In this document: positions 1 to 7,962 of the stretch, piece by piece
How the letters are laid out: the number at the start of each line of letters is the position of its first letter
Position numbering within the stretch: the stretch's first letter is position 1
Assembly: GCF_003172915.1 (NCBI RefSeq)
Contig: NZ_QGKU01000002.1
Span: forward strand, 1-57,229
Length of the DNA stretch: 57,229 nucleotides
Source: Meridianimarinicoccus roseus
Lineage (GTDB): Bacteria > Pseudomonadota > Alphaproteobacteria > Rhodobacterales > Rhodobacteraceae
Reading direction: 5' to 3'
Made by a program: the position numbers and the translations under genes
Notes under the pieces: generated by a model
What the model was told of the DNA's origin: nothing
The model's input: the letters and a program-made list of their open reading frames with translations, nothing else
Databases searched by the model: none

Positions 1-1348
1 AGCGCAGCGCGCGGCCGGCGGTGACGCTGGCGGCCATCGCCGGTCTTCGGAGAAGGTTCGGGTTGCGAAACCTGGAACCGAACCGGAGACGACGATGACC
101 GACGATAGAATGACCCTGATGGAGCTGGTGGAGAAGTCCGCCGACGAGGATCTCGTCCGCGACATGCTCGCCTATGCCGCCGAGCGGCTGATGGAGATGG
201 AGGTCGAGGCTGCGACGGGCGCGCCAAAAGGAACGCGCACACCGGCGCGCACCACGCAGCGCAATGGATACCGCGAGAGAGGCTGGGAGACCCGCGCCGG
301 CCGGATCGACCTGGCGATCCCGAAGCTGCGCAAGGGCAGCTACTTCCCGAGCTTTCTCGAACCGCGCAGGACGGCGGAGAAGGCCCTCGTGGCCGTCATC
401 CAGGAAGCCTATGTGCACGGCGTCTCGACGCGCGCCGTGGACGATCTGGTGCGTGCCATGGGCGGGAGTGGCGTGTCTAAGAGCCAGGTGAGTCGGCTCT
501 GCGCCGAGATCGACGAGCGCGTGCTGGCATTCCTCACCCGGCCTCTCGAGGGCGCCTGGCCCTATCTCTGGCTCGATGCAACCTACATCCGGGTGCGCGA
601 GAACGGCCGGATCATCAGCCGTGCCGTAATAATCGCGGTGGCGGTCAACGGGGACGGCCGACGCGAGGTGCTCGGCGTCGCCACCGGCCCCTCCGAGGCG
701 GAGACGTTCTGGACTGGCTTCCTGCGCTCTCTCGCCGATCGCGGCCTGCGCGGCGTGAAGCTCGTCGTGGCCGACGATCACAAGGGGCTCAGGGCCGCAG
801 CCCGCCGAGTGTTCGATGCGACCCACCAACGGTGTCGCGTGCACTGGCTCAGAAACGCGCTCGCCCATGCCCCGGCCAAGAGCCGCACCGCCGTGGCCGC
901 AATGCTCAAGACGATCTTCGCCCAGGAGACCAAGGCCGAGGCGGAGACCCAGTGGGACGCCATCGCCGACGCCCTCCGTGAGAAGAATGACCGGCTCGGC
1001 GCCATGATGGACGCCTCCCGCGACGACGTGCTCGCCTACATGGACTTCCCCAGGGAGCACTGGGCGCAGATCAGCTCGACCAACCCGCTTGAGCGCGTCA
1101 ACAAGGAGATCAAGCGCCGTTCCAATGTCGTCGGGATCTTTCCGAACGACGCGGCCATCATCCGTCTGGTCGGCGCGCTGATGATCGAAACCAACGACGA
1201 GTGGGCCGTCGCGCGCCGTTACATGGGGCTGGAGTCGCTGGCCCGCATCACCGATACTCACAACGTCAGACTGCCCGCCGTGGCGACCTGACCAACTCGA
1301 GCCTCTCCGAAGGCCGGCCCTCTTACACCACGCCGCGGGGCACTACCC
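1..1348 (+). mobile_element. IS256-family insertion sequence, left end outside window
   Basis: Contains one complete IS256-family transposase gene. The right end is placed at about 1341-1348 because an unrelated ISL3-type reading frame becomes recognisable immediately afterwards, and because the preceding sequence (ttacaccacgccgcgggg then cactaccc) looks like an IS256-type terminal repeat. No matching left inverted repeat is visible in the first 94 bases, so the element probably starts before the window. The right boundary is inferred to within about 10 bases. Confidence 0.75.
95..1291 (+). CDS. IS256-family transposase
   Basis: DDE transposase of the IS256 (mutator) family, 398 aa, the usual full length, so it may be active. 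The first catalytic Asp is in [10 protein letters not shown] (about residue 163), the second in VVADDHKGL, and the Glu in [17 protein letters not shown] followed by VGIFPN, a very typical IS256 signature near residues 325-350. The CRVHW stretch before the C-terminal helix bundle is also characteristic. The start follows CCGGAGACGACG, a plausible ribosome-binding site. The gene fills almost the whole visible part of the element and is not truncated. Confidence 0.95.
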   Translation: MTDDRMTLMELVEKSADEDLVRDMLAYAAERLMEMEVEAATGAPKGTRTPARTTQRNGYRERGWETRAGRIDLAIPKLRKGSYFPSFLEPRRTAEKALVAVIQEAYVHGVSTRAVDDLVRAMGGSGVSKSQVSRLCAEIDERVLAFLTRPLEGAWPYLWLDATYIRVRENGRIISRAVIIAVAVNGDGRREVLGVATGPSEAETFWTGFLRSLADRGLRGVKLVVADDHKGLRAAARRVFDATHQRCRVHWLRNALAHAPAKSRTAVAAMLKTIFAQETKAEAETQWDAIADALREKNDRLGAMMDASRDDVLAYMDFPREHWAQISSTNPLERVNKEIKRRSNVVGIFPNDAAIIRLVGALMIETNDEWAVARRYMGLESLARITDTHNVRLPAVAT

Positions 1349-1849
1349 GAACTCTGGCGCCGGTTACGGGCTGATGGATTTCAAGGTAGTCTCCGGGTCG
1401 TCGGCGAGTGGGCGACACGCCAGCGCCGCGCCGAACAAGCGGTGCCGTCCGGAATAAGAAAGTCGCCACCTGCCCGAAGGATTGCGCGGCTCCTGACCAT
1501 GGGACGGGATCATCTGAACCGTGCCGATGCAATCCAGGTCGCGCGGATCGAAGCGGCGCTACCAGCGCTGGCAACAGCCCGGGAACTGACCGACCGTTTC
1601 ACTGACATGGTGCGAAACGCCCGTGAGAATGCCTTGGCCGCCTGGCTGGACGAAGCCGAGGAGAGCATGCTCTCATCATTCGCCCGTGGCCTTCGTAGCG
1701 ACCAGGCCGCAGTTGCCGCCGCGTTGCGGGAACCTTGGTCGAACGGGCAGACCGAGGGTCAGATCAATCGCCTGAAGACCCTGAAACGCCAGATGTATGG
1801 TCGCGCGAATATCGACCTGCTCAAGGCTCGGCTTGTCGCGGCATCATAG
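1349..1849 (+). pseudogene. ISL3-family transposase, 5'-truncated
   Basis: Open frame of about 166 codons with no own start, beginning exactly where the IS256 element stops. It reads ELWRRLRADGFQGSLRVV, then EWATRQRRAE, a typical mid-region of ISL3 transposases. It ends with PWSNGQTEGQINRLKTLKRQ and MYGRANIDLLKARL, the conserved ISL3 C-terminus carrying the last catalytic Glu. A GTG at 1442 could be called as a start but would split the homologous region, so the frame is better read as the 3' half of a gene cut by IS256. It is almost certainly non-functional. Confidence 0.88.
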
Positions 1850-1881
1850 TTGAAAAGGTACATCAACTTTGAGTCAGAGCC
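1349..1881 (+). mobile_element. ISL3-family element, 3' remnant
   Basis: The rest of an ISL3-type element: a transposase C-terminal part followed by a short tail. The right end is placed near 1881 because the tail (gtacatcaactttgagtcag then agcc) reads in reverse as GGCTCTGACTCAAAG, similar to ISL3-type terminal repeats. The left part of the element is not in the window; the adjoining IS256 element sits where it should be. The end positions are inferred from reading frames and motif resemblance only. Confidence 0.7.
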
Positions 1882-1900
1882 AATTTTGGATGCTGATTGA

Positions 1901-2536
1901 CATGATGACAGCGCTTTCGATGTTGAGGGCTGGTTGATGGGCAAGATTGCGGCCCGATTTGCCCGGCAGGAGAATGCTGGCTTTTTCAAGGGCAGCGGCA
2001 GCGGCGAACCTTTCGGGATGCTGACTTACGGAACCACGCCGGATGAGAGTTTTGCGTGGGGTTCCGACCCTTCGGCGTATGAAATCGGCGCGATCTACAC
2101 GGGCGCAGATGGCGCGATGGGCTCGACCGCTGTTGAAACGATCGGCGACGTGGTGGACAGCCTGAAGGCGGAATATTTGCCGGGTGCAGCATGGATGATG
2201 CCGCGCGCGGAGCGCAATCTTGTCCGCGACCTGAAGGACAGTCAAAGCCGGTTCTACTTTCAACCGTCGCTTTCTGAGGGCGTGCCCGATCGGCTGTTGG
2301 GCTATCCGGTTTTCTTGGCCGAGGACATGGATACGCCTGCGGCTGATACGGTCGCGATGCTTTTCGGCAACTTTGCCGAGGCTTACACGGTCGTTGATCG
2401 CACCGGGATGCAGGTCATTCGTGACCCGTTCACGTCGCCGGGCAATGTGAAATTTTACGTTTCCAAGCGCGTGGGCGGGGCGCTGACGAACCCGGAGGCA
2501 GTCAAGGCGCTCGTTCTGGGTTCCAATCCTTCCTAA
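1901..2536 (+). pseudogene. HK97-family phage major capsid protein, C-terminal fragment
   Basis: About 211 codons matching the C-terminal half of HK97-fold major capsid proteins. HDDSAFDVEGWLMGKIAARF is the usual DDSA-D-E-WL helix, FFKGSGSGEPFGML is the E-loop/G-rich region, and LLGYPVFLAEDMD is the P-domain strand region typical of the family. The N-terminal half is absent; the ISL3 remnant occupies its place. An in-frame TGA (1898-1900) lies immediately before the recognisable part. A TTG at 1934 could serve as a start but would give a truncated capsid. It is read as a relic of a prophage disrupted by insertion. Confidence 0.85.
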
Positions 2537-2660
2537 GAACCCTTGCCGCAGGGGGTTTGCCACGATGGCAGCGATTTGCGGCTGCGGATAAGCCAGGAGT
2601 GCCGCCTGCAAAAAAAAACCGGCAGCGTTGCAGCCCCGCTCCTGGGGGCGGGTGGCGCAG

Positions 2661-2687
2661 GGGCGGGCCTTCGGGCCTGCCCTTTTT
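2661..2687 (+). terminator. Rho-independent terminator after phage capsid remnant
   Basis: GGGCGGGCC, loop TTCG, GGCCTGCCC, then TTTTT: a 9-bp stem with one G-U wobble, a UUCG tetraloop and a U-tract. It lies 125 bases after the capsid stop codon and just ahead of the small phage-type gene. Confidence 0.8.
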
Positions 2688-2706
2688 CATGGCAAAAGGG
2701 TGCGCG

Positions 2707-2940
2707 ATGATAAACCCGGATCTTCACCTTTGGCGGTTTGTGCTCGTGTCGGGTTTGCGTGACGCAGCAAGAGGGCGCGAGACCGATTGGCCGGGCACGC
2801 CAGACTTCGAGATGGTTTGCCAGTTGGCGCAGGTGGACCCGGCAGCGGTGTTGCAAGCTTATCGAAGTGGCAGAATGACCGCACGGAGACCAAAAGGGGG
2901 CGATTCCGGCACTGGTGACAAGCACGCTGCTGCGGCGTGA
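2707..2940 (+). CDS. Small phage-type hypothetical protein
   Basis: 77-aa frame starting MINPDLHLWRFVLVSGLRDA and containing DFEMVCQLAQVDPAAVLQAY. The W-x-x-VL...D-x-x and VC-x-LA-x-VDP-x-AV pattern resembles short uncharacterised proteins found in alphaproteobacterial prophages, but I do not recognise a named family. The start at ATG 2707 is preceded by GCAAAAGGGTGCGCG, a weak ribosome-binding site. A longer frame upstream would read through the terminator stem. It sits between the capsid remnant and the tRNA-Asn, so it is probably part of the same degraded prophage. Confidence 0.5.
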   Translation: MINPDLHLWRFVLVSGLRDAARGRETDWPGTPDFEMVCQLAQVDPAAVLQAYRSGRMTARRPKGGDSGTGDKHAAAA

Positions 2941-3021
2941 CAAATCGGGTGACACGCCCAAAAACCACCCTAGATCACGCCTTCTGGCGCGGGTGTATCT
3001 AGTTGATAACTTGGGGTTTTG

Positions 3022-3096
3022 TGGCTCCGGCGGTAGGGATCGAACCTACGACCAATTGATTAACAGTCAACTGCTCTACCGCTGAGCTACGCCGGA
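3022..3096 (-). tRNA. tRNA-Asn (GTT)
   Basis: Cloverleaf on the minus strand: 5' TCCGGCGTAGCTCAGCGGTA, anticodon stem-loop TTGACTGTTAATCAA with anticodon GTT, T-arm GTAGGTTCGATCCCTAC, acceptor 3' strand CGCCGGA, discriminator G, and an encoded CCA at 3022-3024. All stems pair. The 3' end faces the prophage remnant, which fits use of this gene as a phage attachment site. Confidence 0.96.
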
Positions 3097-3122
3097 ACAC
3101 AGGGGCGCTATAGCAACGCGGT

Positions 3123-4073
3123 TCAGGAGCGTCCAGAGGCATTTGTCGTTTTTTTGTCGTCTTTGCGGACCAAGGCGAAGACGGCGTCATCTTGAAGTTC
3201 CGGTGCGGCACATATGGCCCCGCGTTTGTGCAGATCCACAAGATGCGCTAAGGTGTTGCGTTGCGCGGCGGGGATCAGGACAGAGGCGAGATCGCCATAG
3301 ACCCTTTCGGTCAGGCGCGCGAGGTCACCAGGTCCCTCGGCCAGCGCTGCCAGCAGCGCAGCCTCGCGGGCACGCCTGTGAGCGACCAGTTCCGCGATCC
3401 GTTCCGCTGGGCGGCGGACCGGCGCACCATGCCCCGGATAGAGGACGCGCGGGGCGCGCGCATGGAGGCGCACGCAGGACGCCATGAAATCTGTCATGTC
3501 GCCGTCAGGTGGCGAGACGAGCGAACTGGACCATCCCATCACAAGATCGCCGGAGAAGACGGCGTCCTGCCAGGCGAAGACCATGTGGTTGCCCATGTGG
3601 CCCGGCGTCCAATGTGCGGTCAGGGTCCATCCATCGCCGACCGTTTCGGCCCCATCGGACAGGGCGCGGTCCGGCCGGAATCCGGTATCGACGCCTTCGC
3701 CCCCGCTAAGCAGGCCGCGCGCCACCAGTGCCAGCATCACGTCGCTGCGCCCGGCGCCCGCATCGCCATAGGCCAGAACAGGCGCACCGGTGTGCGCCGA
3801 GAGCGTGCGGGCGAGCGGCGCATGGTCGATATGTGCATGGGTGACGAAGATGTGGCTGACATGCCTGTGCGGACCCAAAGCGCCGAGGATCGCGTCCAGA
3901 TGCGCGGGGTCGTCAGGCCCCGGGTCGATCACCGCCACCCCGCGGGTGCCCAGCAGGTAGGTGTTCGTGCCACGCCATGTCATCGGACCGGGATTGGGCG
4001 CAAGAACGCGTTGCAGCTCAGGCGCGATCTGGTCGGGCTTGCCCGGCACAGGGTTGAAATCCTCTGCATGCAT
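3123..4073 (-). CDS. MBL-fold metallo-hydrolase (LACTB2/beta-lactamase-like)
   Basis: Cytoplasmic metallo-beta-lactamase-fold hydrolase, 316 aa. The zinc-binding THAHIDHAP motif (HxHxDH) is at about residue 80, a second metal ligand is in WTPGHMGNHMVF, the bridging Asp in VFSGDLVMGW, and the last His in YPGHGAPV. The early NPGPMTWRGTNTYLLG is typical of the LACTB2/glyoxalase-II-like subgroup, and the C-terminal winged-helix-like region suits that subgroup. The substrate is unknown. Its start is 42 bases from the divergently transcribed sensor kinase, so the two promoters overlap. There is no signal peptide. Confidence 0.88.
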   Translation of the reverse strand: MHAEDFNPVPGKPDQIAPELQRVLAPNPGPMTWRGTNTYLLGTRGVAVIDPGPDDPAHLDAILGALGPHRHVSHIFVTHAHIDHAPLARTLSAHTGAPVLAYGDAGAGRSDVMLALVARGLLSGGEGVDTGFRPDRALSDGAETVGDGWTLTAHWTPGHMGNHMVFAWQDAVFSGDLVMGWSSSLVSPPDGDMTDFMASCVRLHARAPRVLYPGHGAPVRRPAERIAELVAHRRAREAALLAALAEGPGDLARLTERVYGDLASVLIPAAQRNTLAHLVDLHKRGAICAAPELQDDAVFALVRKDDKKTTNASGRS

Positions 4074-4115
4074 TTCCCGCTTTCCCCCCGTCAGGCGACG
4101 TGATCTGCTATACCC

Positions 4116-5435
4116 ATGCTGGGGTTGCTACTCAAACGCTGGATGCCGCACAGCCTGTATGGGCGAGCCGCGCTGATCCTAATTCTTCCGGTGCTGACGC
4201 TGCAACTCGTGGTGTCGGTGGTTTTCATCCAGCGCCATTTCGAGGGGGTTACCGCGCAGATGACCCGCAATGTCCTGATCGAGACCCAGTTCCTTGTCGG
4301 TCAGTTGAATGCAGCCGAAACGGCGCAACAAGCGCAAGACGTGGGCCGGGGGCTTGGCGGGGCGCTTCAGATCGGGGTCACCGACCCGATTGAGGGTGCG
4401 GAAGGCGACCGGCGACGGTTCTACGACCTGTCTGGCCGTGTGGTGGTCGATGTGCTGCGCGGACGGCTGCCGGGGCTGATGCGCGTGGACCTTGTGACCA
4501 ATCACCGCCAGGTGCGGCTGACGGTGGACACGGTGCACGGGCCGGTCGAATTGCGCCTGCAACGCAGCCGGGTGTCGGCGTCGAACCCGCACCAACTTCT
4601 GGTGCTGATGATCTTTACCGGTATTCTGATGACGATGATCTCCTTCGTGTTCCTGCGCAACCAGCTTCGGCCGATCCGCCGACTGGCGCGGGCTGCGGAT
4701 GCGTTCGGAAAGGGTCGGCAGGTGCCCTATCACGTGGCCGGGGCGATGGAGGTGCGGCAGGCGGGGGCCGCGTTCCTCGACATGCGCGCACGCATCGAGA
4801 GACAGATCGAACAGCGCACGCTGATGCTGTCCGGTATCAGCCACGACCTGCGCACCCCGCTGACGCGGCTCAAGCTCGCGCTGTCGATGATGGACGAGAC
4901 TGAGGACACGGAGGCGATGCTGCGCGATGTGCGCGACATGCAGCGGCTGGTGGACGAGTTCCTAAATTTCGCGCGGGGAGATGCGCTGGACGATGCTGTG
5001 CCGACGGACCTGACAGCGCTGGTGCGGCGCACGATCGAGGATACCGCCAGATCGGGCCACCGGATCGAGCTGGAAACTGCAGTGGAGACCGGGATGATCG
5101 ATCTGCGGCCGCTGGCTGTCACCCGCGCTCTGGAAAATCTTCTGGGAAACGCCGTGCGCTACGGCACCTGCGCCTGCGTGCGGCTTGAGCAACTGCCCGG
5201 CGCGGTGCGGATCAGGGTCGAGGATGACGGGCCCGGGATCCCGGAGGCGCGGCGCGAAGATGCGTTGAAGCCATTTATGCGGCTTGATCCGGCGCGCAAC
5301 CAGAACAGCACAACCGGGGTCGGGCTAGGGCTGGCCATCGCCGCCGATATCGCCCGCAAGCATGGCGGACGGCTTCAACTTGGGCAGAGCACCCGCCTTG
5401 GCGGACTCTGCGCCGATCTGGTTCTTGCGATCTGA
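4116..5435 (+). CDS. EnvZ-like sensor histidine kinase
   Basis: Membrane sensor kinase, 439 aa. It has TM1 at about residues 18-38, a periplasmic sensor stretch to about 155, TM2 at 161-181, a HAMP linker, and a HisKA H-box SGISHDLRTPLTRLKLAL with phospho-His at about residue 243. The HATPase domain shows an N-box ENLLGNAVRYG, G1 DDGPGIPEA and G2 GVGLGLAIA. The order and H-box match the EnvZ/OmpR-type family. No response-regulator gene is adjacent: a DUF882 gene follows convergently and the MBL gene lies divergently, so the partner must be elsewhere. The signal sensed is unknown. Confidence 0.9.
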   Translation: MLGLLLKRWMPHSLYGRAALILILPVLTLQLVVSVVFIQRHFEGVTAQMTRNVLIETQFLVGQLNAAETAQQAQDVGRGLGGALQIGVTDPIEGAEGDRRRFYDLSGRVVVDVLRGRLPGLMRVDLVTNHRQVRLTVDTVHGPVELRLQRSRVSASNPHQLLVLMIFTGILMTMISFVFLRNQLRPIRRLARAADAFGKGRQVPYHVAGAMEVRQAGAAFLDMRARIERQIEQRTLMLSGISHDLRTPLTRLKLALSMMDETEDTEAMLRDVRDMQRLVDEFLNFARGDALDDAVPTDLTALVRRTIEDTARSGHRIELETAVETGMIDLRPLAVTRALENLLGNAVRYGTCACVRLEQLPGAVRIRVEDDGPGIPEARREDALKPFMRLDPARNQNSTTGVGLGLAIAADIARKHGGRLQLGQSTRLGGLCADLVLAI

Positions 5436-5450
5436 ATCGATGCCGTAGAC

Positions 5451-6029
5451 TCAGCCGGTCCAGCTGCGGGTCGGACCGCAATCCATGTGCACGAAGTTGG
5501 AACGGTAGTACTTGCCGACACCCCCGGCGGAGCAAGCCTGCGCGGCGGCCGCCATCTGTTTCACGCTGCGGCTCTTGAGGCGCAGGTCGGCCGCCTGGCC
5601 TTTCATGTGCAGCGAATTGCGCGCTGCCCCGCCGGAACGGCTGCGCAGCATCGCATTCGTGTGTGGCGTGCGGTAGCCCGACAGAAGAAGGTAGGGTTCG
5701 TCCACGTCCATAAGAGCGTGCGAGGCCGCCATGATATCGATGGTGCGGGTGTCGATCGGGCGGGTGGCGTTATCCCGCCAGTCGCGCATGAAGTGCGAGA
5801 TTTCTTCAAGTGCGGGTTTCACGTATTTCCCGTCCACCCAGTAGATCATATCAATGGATTCGCCGGTCCGCCCGGAATACATCCGGATGCGCCGAACATC
5901 GCCGCCGCCTCTTAGGAAACCGAATAGTCCTGCTTGGGCCGGAGCCGCCGTGACCGCTGTTGCTGCGAATGCCGCAAGAACGCCGCGCCTTGTCAGGCGG
6001 GAGGAACCCGCCGGGCTGGAAAAAGTCAT
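5451..6029 (-). CDS. DUF882 protein, M15/YcbK-like murein peptidase, Tat-exported
   Basis: 192 aa from the ATG preceding a twin-arginine-type signal (SSRLTRRGVLAAFAATA, cleavage near APAQA). An upstream in-frame start would put 31 extra residues before the signal and is disfavoured. The mature part carries SGYRTPHTNAML, NSLHMKGQAADLRL and FVHMDCG: the His/Asp and terminal His positions expected for a zinc-binding peptidase M15-like fold of the DUF882/YcbK family. It probably acts on peptidoglycan in the periplasm. It converges with the kinase gene, 15 bases apart. Confidence 0.85.
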   Translation of the reverse strand: MTFSSPAGSSRLTRRGVLAAFAATAVTAAPAQAGLFGFLRGGGDVRRIRMYSGRTGESIDMIYWVDGKYVKPALEEISHFMRDWRDNATRPIDTRTIDIMAASHALMDVDEPYLLLSGYRTPHTNAMLRSRSGGAARNSLHMKGQAADLRLKSRSVKQMAAAAQACSAGGVGKYYRSNFVHMDCGPTRSWTG

Positions 6030-6318
6030 GCCTGTACTGCCTCGTCTTTTCGCCGCATTTCGCAGCCGTTTTAAGAAGCATCCCACAAACGGGCTTGTGA
6101 CACAAGATTTACCAAGCTCCAACCGGGTTGCAGCGGTGACGCCTTTCTACCCTGCCGTGATCGGCGGCTTCTTGCCGATTTGGCGGGCGGGTGATTGTTT
6201 CTTCAGCGTTGCGGGAAGGTGACAGGGCCGCTTGGCCGCAGGTAAGGGAAGTGTTTGTGATTGGTGGGGCAGGGTGGACCTTGCATACTGCATGCATGTT
6301 TGAGGGAAGGATTTGGCA

Positions 6319-7929
6319 ATGATGCAGGCACTCGCAGGGCGGTTTCGGGCCGCGCTCCTTGTCGGCGCGGCGCTTGGGGCGGTCATGTCCGTCACAGGCG
6401 CGGCGGCGCAATCGGCCGATGCGCTCAGGCAATCCATCGCGGCTGAGGTCTCTGGGGATGCGATCTTACGCGAGTTCTACGCCGCCCGCAACTATGCGCC
6501 GATCTGGGTCGGCGGCACGTCGGGCGAACGGCGCCGCACCGATGCGTTCCTTGCGGCGCTGCGCGATGCAGGGGATCACGCTTTGCCGGTGGCCAGCTAT
6601 CGCGGCGACGAACTTGCCCGGGCCGTGCGGTCGGCCTCCGGTGTGGCGCAGCGCGCCAAGCTGGAAGCAGCGCTCTCGCGGGCATTCGCCGACTATGCCC
6701 GTGACGTGCAATCCGGCATACTTGAACCCTCGCGCGTGACGTCCGAAATCGACCGCGCCGCGCCGCGCCGCGGGCAGGTCGGCACGCTCGATGCTTTCGT
6801 GAAATCGTCGCCGGCGGCCTTCCTGCGCTCGTTGCCGCCGCGATCGGACCAATACGCGCAACTGATGACCGAAAAGACCCGACTGGAGAAAGTGATCGGC
6901 GCGGGTGGCTGGGGACAGAAGGTCACCGGCGGTACGTTGAAACTCGGCCAGTCGTCGGCTCAGGTGCCTGTATTGCGCGCGCGGCTCGCACGTCTTGGTT
7001 ACGGACGGGGCGGCAGTTCCACGGCGTTCGACGCAGACCTGCAGCAGGAGGTCGCCCGCTACCAGCGCGATCACGGGCTGGCACCCGATGGGGTCGTCGG
7101 CCCCGGCACAATGGCCGAGTTGAACAAGACCGCGGCGGAGCGCCTGTCGCAGGTTGTCGTTGCAATGGAACGCGAACGCTGGATGAACTACCCCTTGGGC
7201 AAGCGGCATGTCTGGGTCAACATCCCCGACTTCCATGCCCGCCTGATCGAAAACGGTCGCGTGACCTTCGAAACACGGTCGGTGGTCGGCCAGAACCGGC
7301 GCACCCACCGCACGCCCGAGTTTTCGGACGTGATGGAGTTCATGGTCATCAACCCGACCTGGAACGTGCCGCATTCGATCACTACGCGGGAATACCTGCC
7401 GATGCTGCAGCAAAACCCGAACGCCGTGTCGCACCTGCAACTGCTGGACCGTAATGGGAACCGCGTGTCGCGCGGCTCGGTGGATTTCGCCAGCTACAGC
7501 GCGTCGAACTTCCCTTACCGGCTGAAGGAACCGCCCAATGACGGCAACGCGCTGGGTCTGGTGAAGTTCATGTTCCCGAACACCCACAACATCTACCTGC
7601 ACGACACGCCTCACAAGTCGCTGTTCGCGCGCGGGCAAAGGGCCTACAGCCACGGGTGCATTCGGCTGGCGGACCCGTTCGACTTCGCCTACGCGCTGCT
7701 GCGCGGGCAGACCTCGAACCCCGAAGCTCTGTTCAAACAGCGTCTGGCCACCGGTCGCGAGAACGTCCTGCGACTCGAGAATCCGCCACGCGTGCATCTC
7801 GTCTATCGCACGGCCATCGCGCAGCCGCGCGGCCCGGCGCAGTACCGGCCCGACATCTACGGGCGGGACGCTCTGGTCTTCTCGGCGCTTACCAAGGCCG
7901 GGGTTTCGCTTCGCGCCGTCGGGGGCTAA
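6319..7929 (+). CDS. L,D-transpeptidase (YcbB/LdtD-like) with peptidoglycan-binding domain
   Basis: Exported L,D-transpeptidase of 536 aa that makes 3-3 cross-links in peptidoglycan. It has an N-terminal signal (residues 1-33, ending GAAAQ), a scaffold region common in YcbB-type enzymes, a PG_binding_1 domain (VARYQRDHGLAPDGVVGPGT), and a YkuD catalytic domain with HDTP...RAYSHGCIRL, catalytic Cys at about residue 447. The start follows GAGGGAAGG by 8 bases; an in-frame TTG lies two codons upstream. It is 33 bases ahead of lpxD and is probably co-transcribed, putting two outer-envelope functions together. Confidence 0.93.
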   Translation: MMQALAGRFRAALLVGAALGAVMSVTGAAAQSADALRQSIAAEVSGDAILREFYAARNYAPIWVGGTSGERRRTDAFLAALRDAGDHALPVASYRGDELARAVRSASGVAQRAKLEAALSRAFADYARDVQSGILEPSRVTSEIDRAAPRRGQVGTLDAFVKSSPAAFLRSLPPRSDQYAQLMTEKTRLEKVIGAGGWGQKVTGGTLKLGQSSAQVPVLRARLARLGYGRGGSSTAFDADLQQEVARYQRDHGLAPDGVVGPGTMAELNKTAAERLSQVVVAMERERWMNYPLGKRHVWVNIPDFHARLIENGRVTFETRSVVGQNRRTHRTPEFSDVMEFMVINPTWNVPHSITTREYLPMLQQNPNAVSHLQLLDRNGNRVSRGSVDFASYSASNFPYRLKEPPNDGNALGLVKFMFPNTHNIYLHDTPHKSLFARGQRAYSHGCIRLADPFDFAYALLRGQTSNPEALFKQRLATGRENVLRLENPPRVHLVYRTAIAQPRGPAQYRPDIYGRDALVFSALTKAGVSLRAVGG

Positions 7930-7962
7930 ACCGGCCCCAGGATCATCATCCACGGAGCAGGC

